Assembly (NCBI RefSeq): GCF_030499515.1
Contig: NZ_JASTWJ010000001.1
Coordinates: 620,001 to 684,000 of the forward strand
DNA: 64,000 bases
Direction: 5' to 3'
Source of the DNA: Streptomyces sp. DT2A-34
GTDB taxonomy: Bacteria; Actinomycetota; Actinomycetes; Streptomycetales; Streptomycetaceae
In this document: piece after piece, positions 1 through 8,683 of the stretch
Layout of the letters: each line of letters begins with the position of its first letter
Numbering within the stretch: the stretch's first letter is position 1
Translations under genes and position numbers: made by a program
Notes under the pieces: model-generated
The model's input: the letters and a program-made list of their open reading frames with translations, nothing else
What the model was told of the DNA's origin: nothing
The model's database searches: none

Positions 1-632
1 GCGGAGACGAGCTGCCGGTACGCGGTGGAGTTGACCAGGCCCGGCGCCGCCGCCTCCTCCCAGGTGAGGTGCTCCGGCTTGGGCATCAGCTGGTTGGCCT
101 TGACCAGGGCGAGCTCGGCGAGGCCGCCGTAGTTGGTCTCGAAGCCCCAGATGCGCTGCTGCGGGTCGAGCATGGTGTCGCCGTGGCCGTCCGGGTGCTC
201 CAGTTCGACGTCCAGGCAGTGCGCCACGACGCGGTCGCCGGGCTGCCATGCGGTGACGCCCGTGCCGACGCGGAGCACGACGCCGGCGAGGTCGGAGCCG
301 AGCACATGGTGGGGCAGGTCGTGCTTGCCGCCGAGCCGCTTGAGGAAGGTGAAGGTGGGCAGCGGCTCGAAGATCGAGGACCACACCGTGTTGTAGTTGA
401 CGGACGACGCCATCACCGCGATCAGCGCCTCGCCCGGCCCCACCTCGGGGGTCCGCACCTCTTCGAGGCGCAGCGACCGGCGCGGGTCCTTCTCCCGGGT
501 CCGCAGTCCCTCGAACATGCCCACGTCCTCGCGGCGGACCACGACCCCCCGGTAGCTGTCGGGCACCGGCAGGGCTTCAAAATCCCGGGGCCCCGCGTCA
601 TCCGACTCGATGGCACTCAGGATCTCACTCAT
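1..632 (-). CDS. ccr: Crotonyl-CoA carboxylase/reductase (5' part, runs off the window)
   Basis: N-terminal about 210 residues of a zinc-free medium-chain dehydrogenase; the rest lies left of position 1. The translation opens MSEILSAIESDD and contains PDSYRGVVVRREDVGMFEG, VNYNTVWSSIFEPLPTF and HVLGSDLAGVVLRVG, all typical of the CCR family. The enzyme reductively carboxylates crotonyl-CoA to ethylmalonyl-CoA, a polyketide extender unit and an ethylmalonyl-CoA pathway intermediate. The ATG is at 632-630. It is divergent from the ABC exporter at 800 across about 167 bp. Primary-metabolic and cluster-linked copies cannot be separated from this fragment. Confidence 0.9.
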   Translation of the reverse strand, partial: MSEILSAIESDDAGPRDFEALPVPDSYRGVVVRREDVGMFEGLRTREKDPRRSLRLEEVRTPEVGPGEALIAVMASSVNYNTVWSSIFEPLPTFTFLKRLGGKHDLPHHVLGSDLAGVVLRVGTGVTAWQPGDRVVAHCLDVELEHPDGHGDTMLDPQQRIWGFETNYGGLAELALVKANQLMPKPEHLTWEEAAAPGLVNSTAYRQLVS

Positions 633-799
633 CCGGGCACTCCTCACAACGGCCTCAGGGTCTGACACCACCGTAGGAGCGGGAACACTAGGGATTCTGC
701 GAGTCCTTGGGCCGCGGAAGTCTAGTGATCCCCCACGCTCCCCGTGCGGTCTGCTGGTCGGGCAAACCGTGTCGCCCTGGACCTCAAGGGGAGTGCCGT

Positions 800-2527
800 G
801 TGCTGATCGGATTCCTGAAAACCCATCTGCGGCCCTACCGCCGAGGGCTTGTGGCCCTGCTGGTGCTGCAACTGATCCAGACCGTGGCCACCCTGCTGCT
901 GCCCACCCTGAACGCCGCCGTCATCGACCACGGCATCCTCACCGGCGACGTGGAGTACATCTTCACCATCGGCGCGGTGATGCTGGCCGTCGCCGTGGTG
1001 CAGATCGTCACCGCCGCCGGCGCCGTCGTGTTCGCCGCCCGGTGCGCGGCCGGCCTCGGACGCGATCTGCGCCGCCGGGTCTTCCGGGCCGTGCTCGGCC
1101 TGTCGGCGCGCGAGGTGGGCGAGATCGGCACGCCCTCGCTCCTCACCCGCACCGTGAACGACGTCCACCAGGTGCAGACCATCGTCCTGACGACGGCGGA
1201 CGTGGCGGTGTCGGCGGTCATCATGTGCCTGGGCGGAGTCGTGCTGGCCGTCCTCCAGGACGTCGCGGTGTCCGTGGTCGTCGTCGCGCTCGTGGTGGCC
1301 GTGATCGCGAGCCTGACGGTGGTGCTGGGCCGGCTGAGCCCGTTCTACGCGCGCATGCAGAAGTCCATGGACCGCATCAACCACCTGCTGCGCGAGCGGA
1401 TCAGCGGGGTGCGGGTGATCCGCGCGTTCGTCCGCGACGACCATGAGCGTGCCCGCTTCGACCGCGCGAACGACGAGCTGTTCGAGGTGTCGCTGCGGGT
1501 GGGGCGGATCATCGCGGCCATGCCGGTCGTGGTGATGATCGTGATGAACGTCCTGACCGTGGTGATCATCTGGGTCTCCGGGCGGCGGATCGACGCCGGC
1601 GACATGCAGCTGGGCGCCCTCACCGCGCTGCTCAGCTACGTCACGCTGATCATCGTCTCGATCATCATGGCGGTGATGGTGTTCACCGAGGGCTCGCGGG
1701 CCGCCGTCTCGGCCGGGCGCATCCAGGAGGTGCTGGACGCCCGCACCAGCGTGCCGGCGCCCGAGCGTCCGGTGCGGGAGCTTCCCGCCCCCGGCCACCT
1801 CGAACTGCGGGGCGCCGCCTTCGGCTACCCCGGTGCGGAGAAGCCCGTCCTGCGCGACGTCGACCTCGTCGTCCGGCCCGGTCAGAAGGTCGCGATCCTC
1901 GGCAGCATCGGCAGCGGCAAGTCGACCCTCCTGAACCTGGTGCTGCGGCTGTACGACGTCACCGCCGGCCACATCCGGGTGCACGGCGTCGACGTACGCG
2001 CCCTCGACCCGGCGGTGCTGTCGCGGACCGTCGGCCATGTGCCGCAGCAGCCGCACCTGTTCAGCGGCACCGTGGCCTCGAACCTGCGCTTCGGCCGCCC
2101 CGACGCCACGGACGCCGAACTGTGGCACGCGCTGGAGGTCGCCCAGGCACGGGAGTTCGTCGAGCGGATCGGGCTGGACGCGCCGGTGGCGCAGGGCGGT
2201 TCCAACCTCTCCGGCGGCCAGCGCCAGCGTCTGGCGATCGCCCGGACGCTGGTCCGACGCCCCGGCATCTACCTGCTGGACGACTGCTTCTCCGCCCTCG
2301 ACCACGGCACCGAGGCGCGGCTGCGGGCCGCGCTGGCGACCGAACTCGCCGATGCGACGGTGCTCCTGGTGACGCAGCGGGTGGGCGCGGCCGAGGACGC
2401 CGACCACGTCCTGCTGCTGGACGACGGACACGTGGTCGGTTCCGGCACGCCCGCACAGCTGTCGCGGGACAACCCCACCTATCGGGAGATCGCGCTCTCC
2501 CAGCCCGTCCACCAGGAGATCCGATGA
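800..2527 (+). CDS. Heterodimeric ABC exporter, half 1 (degenerate nucleotide-binding domain)
   Basis: 575-residue half transporter: N-terminal six-helix membrane domain (about 1-310) and C-terminal ATPase. Walker A is GSIGSGKST and the signature is LSGGQRQR. Walker B reads LLDD, with Asp in place of the catalytic Glu, and the H-loop His is Gln (VTQRV). These changes mark the non-catalytic half of heterodimeric type IV exporters. I chose GTG 800 because AAGGGGA lies about 8 nt upstream; an ATG at 707 would extend into non-conserved sequence. The stop overlaps the ATG of the next gene, so the two halves are translationally coupled. Probably an efflux pump for the product of the adjacent biosynthetic genes (inference). 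Confidence 0.9.
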   Translation: MLIGFLKTHLRPYRRGLVALLVLQLIQTVATLLLPTLNAAVIDHGILTGDVEYIFTIGAVMLAVAVVQIVTAAGAVVFAARCAAGLGRDLRRRVFRAVLGLSAREVGEIGTPSLLTRTVNDVHQVQTIVLTTADVAVSAVIMCLGGVVLAVLQDVAVSVVVVALVVAVIASLTVVLGRLSPFYARMQKSMDRINHLLRERISGVRVIRAFVRDDHERARFDRANDELFEVSLRVGRIIAAMPVVVMIVMNVLTVVIIWVSGRRIDAGDMQLGALTALLSYVTLIIVSIIMAVMVFTEGSRAAVSAGRIQEVLDARTSVPAPERPVRELPAPGHLELRGAAFGYPGAEKPVLRDVDLVVRPGQKVAILGSIGSGKSTLLNLVLRLYDVTAGHIRVHGVDVRALDPAVLSRTVGHVPQQPHLFSGTVASNLRFGRPDATDAELWHALEVAQAREFVERIGLDAPVAQGGSNLSGGQRQRLAIARTLVRRPGIYLLDDCFSALDHGTEARLRAALATELADATVLLVTQRVGAAEDADHVLLLDDGHVVGSGTPAQLSRDNPTYREIALSQPVHQEIR

Positions 2528-4419
2528 CCGCCCCGACCCGCGAGGCGCCCCCGGCGGCCGTACCCGCACCCGCCGAGAGACACGAACCCGCCACCACCGG
2601 ACGGCTCCTGGGCCTGCTGCGGCCCTACCGGGCCAAGCTCGTCCCGATGGCCCTGCTCGGCACCGCCTCGATCGTGCTGAACCTGCTGGGCCCCAAACTC
2701 CTCGGCGACGCCACCGACCTCATCTTCGCCGGTCTCGTGGGCCGCTCGCTGCCCGCGAACGCGTCGGAGGAGCAGGTGCTGGAGCATCTGCGCGCCGACG
2801 GCAAGGACACCCTCGCCAACGTCATCAGCACCGCCGACGTCACCCCGGGCCAGGGCGTGGACCTGCGTGCGCTGGGCGTGGTGCTCGCGATCATCGTCGC
2901 GCTGTACGTGGCGGGTTCGCTGTGCATGCTGGCGCAGGGGCGGCTCGCCGCCGCGGTGGTGCAGCACGCGGTGCACCGGCTGCGCGAGGACGTCGACGCC
3001 AAGCTCACCCGCCTGCCGGTGGGTTACTTCGACCGCAACCCGCGCGGAGAGGTGCTCAGCCGGGTCACCAACGACATCGACAACCTCCAGCGCACTCTGC
3101 AGCAGACCATCGGCCAGATGATCAACTCGGTCTTCTCGGTCGTCGGTGTGCTGGCCATCATGCTGGTGATCTCCGTCGAGCTGGCACTGTTCGTGCTGCT
3201 CAGCGTGCCGGTGGCGCTGGCGCTCGCGACCTGGATCAGCAGGCGGGCGTGGCCGCGCGTGCAGCAGCAGTGGATGAGCACCGGCGAGCTGAGCGCCCAC
3301 GTCGAGGAGAGTTACAGCGGTCACTCCCTGGTCAAGGCGTTCGGCCGCCGGGAACTCGCCGAGGAGCGGTTCGACGAGCACAACGAGGCGCTGTACCACT
3401 CCGGTTACCGCGCCCAGGCGTTCTCCGGCCTCGTCGCTCCCACGACGCGCTTCGTGACCGACCTCAACTACGTGCTGGTGGCGGTGGTGGGCGCGCTGCG
3501 GGTCGCCTCGGGCACGGTGACGATCGGCGACGTGCAGGCGTTCATCCAGTACTCGGGCATGTTCAGCCGCCCGATCATCGACGTGTCCAACTTCTCCGGC
3601 CAGGTCCAGTCCGGCATCGCCTCGGCCCGCCGCGTCTTCGAACTCCTCGACGAGCCCGAGCAGTCGCCCGCCCCGGCCTCCCCGAAGCGCCTGGCCTCGG
3701 TGCAGGGCCGGGTCGAGTTCTCGGACGTGTCGTTCCGTTACCTGCCCGACGAGCCGCTGATCGAGAACCTGTCGCTCACGGCGGAGCCGGGCCAACTGGT
3801 GGCGATCGTCGGCCCCACCGGCGCCGGCAAGACGACCCTGGGCAACCTGCTGCTGCGCTTCTACGACCCCGACGCCGGCCGCATCCTCCTGGACGGCGTC
3901 GACACCACCGCCCTGACCCGCGCGGACCTGCGCTCGCGCATCGGCCTGGTGTCGCAGGACACCTGGCTGTTCCACGGCACCATCGCCGAGAACATCGCCT
4001 ACGGCCGCCCGGGGGCCACCCGTGCGGAGGTCGTGGACGCCGCCCGGGCCATGTGCGTGGACCGGTTCGTGCGCGCCCTGCCGGACGGCTACGACACCGT
4101 GCTGGACGACGACCACGGCGGTCTGAGCGCCGGCGAGCGGCAACTGATCACGCTGGCGCGGGCCTTCCTCGCGCAGCCGGCGATCCTGGTCCTGGACGAG
4201 GCCACCTCGTCGGTCGACACCCGCACCGAGGCGCTGATCCAGCAGGCCATGGTGTCCCTGCGGGCGGGCCGCACGAGCTTTGTGATCGCGCACCGCCTGT
4301 CCACGGTCCGGGGCGCCGACCTGATCGTCGTCATGGACGGCGGCAACGTGGTGGAGCGCGGCACGCACGCCGAACTCCTGGCCCGCGGCGGGTTCTACGC
4401 CAAGCTCCACTCCGCCTGA
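2524..4419 (+). CDS. Heterodimeric ABC exporter, half 2
   Basis: 631-residue partner of the preceding gene, starting inside its stop codon (ATGA). An N-terminal membrane domain is followed by an ATPase with Walker A GPTGAGKTT, a deviating signature LSAGERQ, intact Walker B LVLDEATSSVD and H-loop IAHRL. Intact Walker B and H-loop here complement the degenerate half 1, so the pair should carry one full and one degenerate ATP site. This half also has an inserted segment of about 50 residues after the first helix. Paired half exporters of this type accompany polyene macrolide clusters (AmphG/AmphH, NysG/NysH). The substrate is not shown by sequence. Confidence 0.9.
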   Translation: MTAPTREAPPAAVPAPAERHEPATTGRLLGLLRPYRAKLVPMALLGTASIVLNLLGPKLLGDATDLIFAGLVGRSLPANASEEQVLEHLRADGKDTLANVISTADVTPGQGVDLRALGVVLAIIVALYVAGSLCMLAQGRLAAAVVQHAVHRLREDVDAKLTRLPVGYFDRNPRGEVLSRVTNDIDNLQRTLQQTIGQMINSVFSVVGVLAIMLVISVELALFVLLSVPVALALATWISRRAWPRVQQQWMSTGELSAHVEESYSGHSLVKAFGRRELAEERFDEHNEALYHSGYRAQAFSGLVAPTTRFVTDLNYVLVAVVGALRVASGTVTIGDVQAFIQYSGMFSRPIIDVSNFSGQVQSGIASARRVFELLDEPEQSPAPASPKRLASVQGRVEFSDVSFRYLPDEPLIENLSLTAEPGQLVAIVGPTGAGKTTLGNLLLRFYDPDAGRILLDGVDTTALTRADLRSRIGLVSQDTWLFHGTIAENIAYGRPGATRAEVVDAARAMCVDRFVRALPDGYDTVLDDDHGGLSAGERQLITLARAFLAQPAILVLDEATSSVDTRTEALIQQAMVSLRAGRTSFVIAHRLSTVRGADLIVVMDGGNVVERGTHAELLARGGFYAKLHSA

Positions 4420-4438
4420 GCGGTAAGAGGGCAAGAAC

Positions 4439-4471
4439 GAGCGGGGCGCGCACCGGGTGCGCGCCCCGCTC
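4439..4471. terminator. Bidirectional terminator hairpin between convergent genes
   Basis: Perfect 15-bp inverted repeat (arms 4439-4453 and 4457-4471, sequence GAGCGGGGCGCGCAC and complement) with a 3-nt loop. It sits between the exporter stop at 4419 and the opposing dehydratase stop at 4496. Confidence 0.85.
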
Positions 4472-4495
4472 GGGGTCTGCGGTGGGTCCCGCGGG

Positions 4496-5527
4496 CTACC
4501 AGCCGGCGGCTGCCAGCAGTTCGCCGTACTCGTGCTCGGTGGCGACGTGCTTGAGGTCGGCGTCGACCATCATCCGGATCAGCGACGTGAAGTCGACCTC
4601 GGGCTTCCAGCCCAGTTCCTGGCGGACGCGGGTGGTGTCCGCGCAGAGGATCTCCACCTCGGCGGGACGCACCAGGGTGGGGTCGATGTACACGTGGTCC
4701 TGCCAGTTGAGCCCGACGTGCTCGAAGGCGAGGCTCATGGCCTCGCGCACCGAGTGCATCTCGCCGGTGCCGACGACGTAGTCGTCGGGCGTTTCCTGCT
4801 GCAGCATCAGGTGCATGGCCCGCACGTAGTCACCGGCGAAGCCCCAGTCGCGCAGGGCATCGATGTTGCCGAGGGGGAGCTTCTCCTGGAGGCCCAGCTT
4901 GATCCGGGCGACGCCCAGGGAGATCTTGCGGGTCACGAACTCCGCGCCGCGGCGCGGGGATTCGTGGTTGAAGAGGATGCCGCCGACGGCGTACATGCCG
5001 AACGACTCGCGGTAGTTGCGGGTGATGAAGTGGCCGTACGCCTTGGCCACGCCGTAGGGGCTGCGCGGGTGGAAGATGGTCGTCTCGCGCTGCGGGGTCT
5101 CCGCGGCCTTGCCGAACATCTCCGAGGACGACGCCTGGTAGAAGCGGATCTGCTTGCCGGTGGCGTGCCGCGAGGCGGACAGGCCGGAGACCTGGCGGAT
5201 CGCCTCCAGCATGCGCAGCACGCCCATGGCGTTGACCTCGGTGACGAGTTCGGCCTGCTGCCACGACATCGGTACGAAGGAGATGGCGCCGAGGTTGTAG
5301 ACCTCGTCCGGCTGGACGAGGTCCACCGCCGAGACCAGGGACGCCTGGTCCATCAGGTCGCCGTCGACGAAAGACAGTTCGGACATCAGCCGGGCCACCC
5401 GCGACTTGCGCGGATTGGCCTGACCTCGCATCAGTCCCCACACCTGATAGCCCTGCCTGATCAGATGCTCTGCGAGGTACGAGCCGTCCTGCCCGGTGAT
5501 GCCGGTGATGAGTGCACGCCTGGTCAT
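4496..5527 (-). CDS. gmd: GDP-mannose 4,6-dehydratase
   Basis: 343-residue extended short-chain dehydrogenase converting GDP-D-mannose to GDP-4-keto-6-deoxy-D-mannose. Visible features: NAD-binding GITGQDGSYLAEHLI at the N-terminus, VDGDLMD, and SPYGVAKAYGHF with the YxxxK catalytic pair. The start is the ATG at 5527, preceded by GAGAGGAAA; a start 18 nt upstream has no ribosome-binding site. It lies 11 bp downstream of a type II thioesterase, so the two form an operon. In actinomycetes this enzyme next to paired ABC exporters and a TEII is typical of mycosamine supply in polyene clusters (NysDIII/AmphDIII); other GDP-6-deoxyhexose uses are possible. Confidence 0.88.
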   Translation of the reverse strand: MTRRALITGITGQDGSYLAEHLIRQGYQVWGLMRGQANPRKSRVARLMSELSFVDGDLMDQASLVSAVDLVQPDEVYNLGAISFVPMSWQQAELVTEVNAMGVLRMLEAIRQVSGLSASRHATGKQIRFYQASSSEMFGKAAETPQRETTIFHPRSPYGVAKAYGHFITRNYRESFGMYAVGGILFNHESPRRGAEFVTRKISLGVARIKLGLQEKLPLGNIDALRDWGFAGDYVRAMHLMLQQETPDDYVVGTGEMHSVREAMSLAFEHVGLNWQDHVYIDPTLVRPAEVEILCADTTRVRQELGWKPEVDFTSLIRMMVDADLKHVATEHEYGELLAAAGW

Positions 5528-5538
5528 CCGGTTTCCTC

Positions 5539-6348
5539 TCAGCACGCGGAAGGTCCGCGAGGGGACGGACCCGGAACTGGTGTCAAAGTAGAGCGCCGAG
5601 CACTAGGTGATTCGCCGGAAAGCAGGTCCATCACCGCTGTGCTGTGCTCGGCGAGGAAGAAGTGGCCGCCGGGGAACACCCGCAGCTGGAACGGGCCCGT
5701 GGTCCGCTCCTGCCAGTCGGCCGCCTCCTGGACGGTCGTCTTGGGGTCGGCGTCCCCGGTGAGCGCCGTGACCGGGCAGGTCAGCGGTGGTCCAGGCCGG
5801 TAGCGGTAGGTCTCGGCGGCGCGGTAGTCGCCGCGGATCGCGGGCAGCACCATGCGGACCAGTTCCTCGTCGTCGAAGACGCGCGAGTCCGTGCCGGCCA
5901 GCCGGCGCACCTCGGCGATCACGCCCGCGTCGTCGAGCCGGTGCACCTGCTCGTCGTGGGAGTGCTGCGGCGCCCGGCGCCCGGACACGTAGAGGTGGGC
6001 CACCTCCGCCGACCCGGCCTGGAGCGCCGTCGCGACCTCGAACGCCACGGAGGCGCCCATGCTGTGCCCGAACAGCACCAGCGGGCGGTCGCGCAGCGGG
6101 GCGACCACCTCGGTGATGCGCCGGGCCAGGACGTGTACGTCGTCGATCAGGGGCTCGTTGTGACGGTCCTGGCGGCCCGGGTACTGCACCACCAGCACCT
6201 CGGCGCGCGTGGCCAGCCCGGTGGCGAGCGGCCGGTACCAGCTGGCCGCACCGCCGGCGTGCGGAAAGCACACCACACGGGGCGCGGCACCTTGCGGCGC
6301 GTCGTGGAAACGGCGCAACCAGAGATCGGTATCCGATACGAGGGGCAT
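5539..6348 (-). CDS. Type II thioesterase
   Basis: 269-residue alpha/beta hydrolase of the proofreading thioesterase family that clears stalled or mis-primed acyl groups from PKS/NRPS carrier proteins. It opens MPLVSDTDLWLRRFH, continues VCFPHAGGAASWYRPLA, and has the nucleophile elbow LFGHSMGA, the acid region TGDADPKTT and the His in FPGGHFFL. The length is about that of the family. It is first in a two-gene unit with gmd. No PKS is in the window; on this reading it would lie beyond the left edge. Confidence 0.9.
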   Translation of the reverse strand: MPLVSDTDLWLRRFHDAPQGAAPRVVCFPHAGGAASWYRPLATGLATRAEVLVVQYPGRQDRHNEPLIDDVHVLARRITEVVAPLRDRPLVLFGHSMGASVAFEVATALQAGSAEVAHLYVSGRRAPQHSHDEQVHRLDDAGVIAEVRRLAGTDSRVFDDEELVRMVLPAIRGDYRAAETYRYRPGPPLTCPVTALTGDADPKTTVQEAADWQERTTGPFQLRVFPGGHFFLAEHSTAVMDLLSGESPSARRSTLTPVPGPSPRGPSAC

Positions 6349-6716
6349 GGTTCCGGATCCAACCAGCGTCCCACCTGAGAAAAGCCCTAGTCTGCCGACA
6401 GCCCCGCGCACCTCCTGTACCTCGTACCGAAAGGTCGTCGCTCTGCTGCCTGTTGGTCCTGACGATCACGGGGCTCGGCATCCAGACCCCCTTCGCCGAC
6501 CTGTACACGACGGCCGAGGAGTCCCTGGCGCAGGCGGTGCACGTGCCGGTGGACACCCGCACCGGGCTGACCCTGTCCGCCAACGGCTGGTCGGACTGGA
6601 CGGACGGCTCCGAGCGGATCGCCATGCCGCTGCTGCTCCAGGCGGCCGCCGCCCGCGGCTGGGCGGACCCGGCCGAGATCGACCCCCTGCTGGACGGTTG
6701 GTCCCGGTTCGCGGGG
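6349..6716 (+). other. Gene remnant fused to the monooxygenase pseudogene
   Basis: No intact gene. From about 6420 to 6716 one plus-strand frame reads like real protein (TGLGIQTPFADLYTT, then SERIAMPLLLQAAAARGW and WADPAEIDPLLDGW). It has no proper start and stops resembling anything coding at about 6716, where the next pseudogene begins in another frame. I do not recognise the family. It looks like the tail of a gene cut by the rearrangement that created the junction. Confidence 0.35.
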
Positions 6717-7712
6717 ACTGGTTCCGGTGGTGCTGGAGGCGTCCGGGCAGGCGGCCGGCTCGTGGCCCGGCTACTACGACAGCCTCACGCTGTTCTCGCC
6801 CGCGCGGTACAGCGCCATGCCGGGCCTGTCCTTCGGCGGCGACGGCGACCGCTACCCGCACCGCGACGAGGTCATTGACTACCTCACCCGCTACGCGGAT
6901 CGCCTCGACGCCGAAATCCGCACCCACACGCGCGTTGAGAGCGTGGAGAGCGACGGCGGCGGCTACACCCTGCGCACCACCGACGGCCGCAGCCTCGGTG
7001 CGGCGGGCATCGTCGCCGCGACCGGAGCCTTCGGTAACCCGCTGCGGCCCGAGCTTCCCGGGCAGCAGGGCTTCGCCGGCGAGCTGCGGCATGTCGCCGA
7101 CTACCGCGACCCCGCACCGTACGCGGGCAAGCGGGTCGTGGTGGTGGGCGGCGGCAACTCCGCCGTCCAGATCGGGCATGAACTGAGCGAGTGCGCCCGG
7201 GTGACCCTGGCCACCCGCGCCCCGTCCGCTTCCTCCCGCAACTGCGCGACGGCAAGGACCTGCACCACTGGCTGACGACCACCGGCTTCGATCACCTGCC
7301 GCCCGAGTGGCTCATCCACTTCGTCGGCGGCACCCTCGTGCTCGACACCGGCCTCTACGAACGGGTCATCAAGGAGGGACGTCTGCAGCGGCGACCCATG
7401 TGCGCCGCCCTCGACGGTGACGCGGTCGTCTGGGCCGACGGACTCCGGGAGGAGGTCGATGCCGTGCTGCTCGCCACCGGATACCGGCCGAACCTGGCCT
7501 ACCTGGCCAAGCTAGGCGCCCTCGACGCGGCGGGTACACCGCTGCACAGCGGCGGCATATCGGCCACCCACCCGGGGCTGGTCTACCTCGGCCTGGAGTT
7601 CCAGCGTTCCTTCGCCTCCAACACGCTGCGCGGGGTGTGTCGGGACGCGGAGTACGTGATCGACGCGCTGGCCGCGTACGTCCGCAAGGCCCCGGCCGCA
7701 GCCGGACTCTGA
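6717..7712 (+). pseudogene. Flavin-dependent monooxygenase, 5'-truncated and frameshifted
   Basis: Relic of an NAD(P)/FAD flavoprotein resembling the intact ArsO at 8684-9748. Frame 1 gives PVVLEASGQAAGSWPGYYD, LTLFSPARYSAMPG and the NADPH site VVVVGGGNSAVQIGHEL up to about 7222. Frame 3 then continues VRFLPQLRDGKDLHHWL and ATGYRPNLAYLAKLG to the stop. Fusing the frames needs one missing base near 7223, in the CCCC run of GCGCCCCGTCC. The first about 30 residues, including the FAD-binding GxGxxG, are absent and replaced by the unrelated fragment ending near 6716. The truncation alone would inactivate it even if the frameshift were a sequencing error. Confidence 0.85.
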
Positions 7713-7725
7713 CGCATCCCCCTCG

Positions 7726-7771
7726 GCGGGCGAGGGGCGCCCCGCGGGCCTGTCGGCCGCCCCTCGCCCGC
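7726..7771. terminator. Strong hairpin after the monooxygenase pseudogene
   Basis: A 14-bp perfect stem (7726-7739, GCGGGCGAGGGGCG, with 7758-7771) and an 18-nt GC-rich loop, 13 bp after the pseudogene stop and 27 bp before the arsR start. Confidence 0.65.
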
Positions 7772-7798
7772 TGGTTCGATGTATGTCAACATAGATGC

Positions 7799-8176
7799 AT
7801 GTCGAATGCGAAGGTGTTGCCGCTGCTGGAGCCCGACACCGCTCAGGATGTGGTGCCGTGCTGCCCGCCGCTGACCGAGCGTCCGTTCACCGCGAAGGAG
7901 GCCGAGACGGCTGCGCGGATGTTCAAGGCGCTCGGTGACCCGGTGCGGCTGCGGCTGTTCTCCGCCGTGGCCTCGCACGAGTCCGGCGAGGCGTGCGTGT
8001 GCGACATCTCTGACGTCGGCGTCTCTCAGCCCACGGTGAGCCATCACCTGAAGAAGCTGAAGGAAGCCGGTTTGCTGACCTCTGAGCGGCGTGGGACCTG
8101 GGTGTACTACCGGGTCGAGCCGTCAGTGCTCGCCGCGATGGGCAAGCTGCTGACCACGGCTGTCCCGGCGGCCTGA
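7799..8176 (+). CDS. arsR: ArsR/SmtB-family repressor
   Basis: 125-residue winged-helix repressor. The HTH core is MFKALGDPVRLRLFSAV followed by ISDVGVSQPTVSHHLKKL. ACVCD sits at the start of the metal-sensing alpha-3/alpha-4 region and a further Cys pair lies near the N-terminus (VVPCCPPL), so thiol ligands for As(III) or another soft metal are available. The ATG has no clear Shine-Dalgarno sequence and an A/T-richer stretch (ATGTATGTCAACATAGATG) immediately upstream, consistent with a leaderless, autoregulated transcript. It is separated from the main ars operon by a STAS gene. It differs in sequence from the second ArsR at 11407. Confidence 0.9.
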   Translation: MSNAKVLPLLEPDTAQDVVPCCPPLTERPFTAKEAETAARMFKALGDPVRLRLFSAVASHESGEACVCDISDVGVSQPTVSHHLKKLKEAGLLTSERRGTWVYYRVEPSVLAAMGKLLTTAVPAA

Positions 8177-8227
8177 CCTTCAGCCTGGGGACGGCCGGGA
8201 CCCGTGCGTGTGCGACCAGGTCGTCGG

Positions 8228-8602
8228 CTACTCTTCGGTCGTCGCTACCACGTCGACGCCGGCATGCCGCAGGGTCCGCTGGACGTTGCGGCGGGCGCCG
8301 CGGACGGTGAGGGCCGCCGGCTGCGGTGCACGCGTCACCGCGCGGAGCAAGGCGTAGGCACAGGCGAGGTCTGTCTGCTCCAGGTCGCTCATCTCCAGCA
8401 CCCAGGAATGGGCCTGCCTCAGGCGCTGGTCGAGGAGTCGTTCTTCCAGCTCGCGCAGCGCGTGCGCGTCCAGCACGCCGGAGAAGGTCAGGATGGCGCG
8501 CTGCTCGTCAGCCTCGGAGATCGTCACCGTTCTCGCCTGGGGCCGCGCGGCGTGTTCGTCTGCCACGGCGACCTCCTCAGCAGGCGCGGGTGCGTATTCC
8601 AT
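8228..8602 (-). CDS. STAS-domain protein (anti-sigma antagonist-like)
   Basis: 124 residues: a disordered Ala/Glu N-terminus of about 30 residues, then a STAS fold (RAILTFSGVLDAHALRELEE, WVLEMSDLEQTDLACAYALL). In SpoIIAA-type antagonists a phosphorylatable Ser sits in the loop after the third strand; here the corresponding loop reads DLEQTDLA, where Thr could take that role. No partner kinase or sigma factor is nearby. It is convergent with arsR at 7799 and downstream of arsO on the same strand with an 80-bp gap. Its link to arsenic is unproven. Confidence 0.8.
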   Translation of the reverse strand: MEYAPAPAEEVAVADEHAARPQARTVTISEADEQRAILTFSGVLDAHALRELEERLLDQRLRQAHSWVLEMSDLEQTDLACAYALLRAVTRAPQPAALTVRGARRNVQRTLRHAGVDVVATTEE

Positions 8603-8683
8603 TCTCTCAAGCGCACCGTCTGTGCGCCGGGGCGCGAATGACGGGCCCGAGCGATCGCGCAGGCCGGCGTCTGGCCGCGTGCC

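Noticed and set aside
2479..4434. 651-codon open frame antisense to the second ABC exporter half
   Set aside because: Same artefact of high GC; no domain, and the plus-strand protein is clearly conserved.
6453..6878. 141-codon plus-strand open frame as an intact gene
   Set aside because: Only the first about 88 codons look coding; the rest runs antiphase through the monooxygenase relic. No start or RBS.
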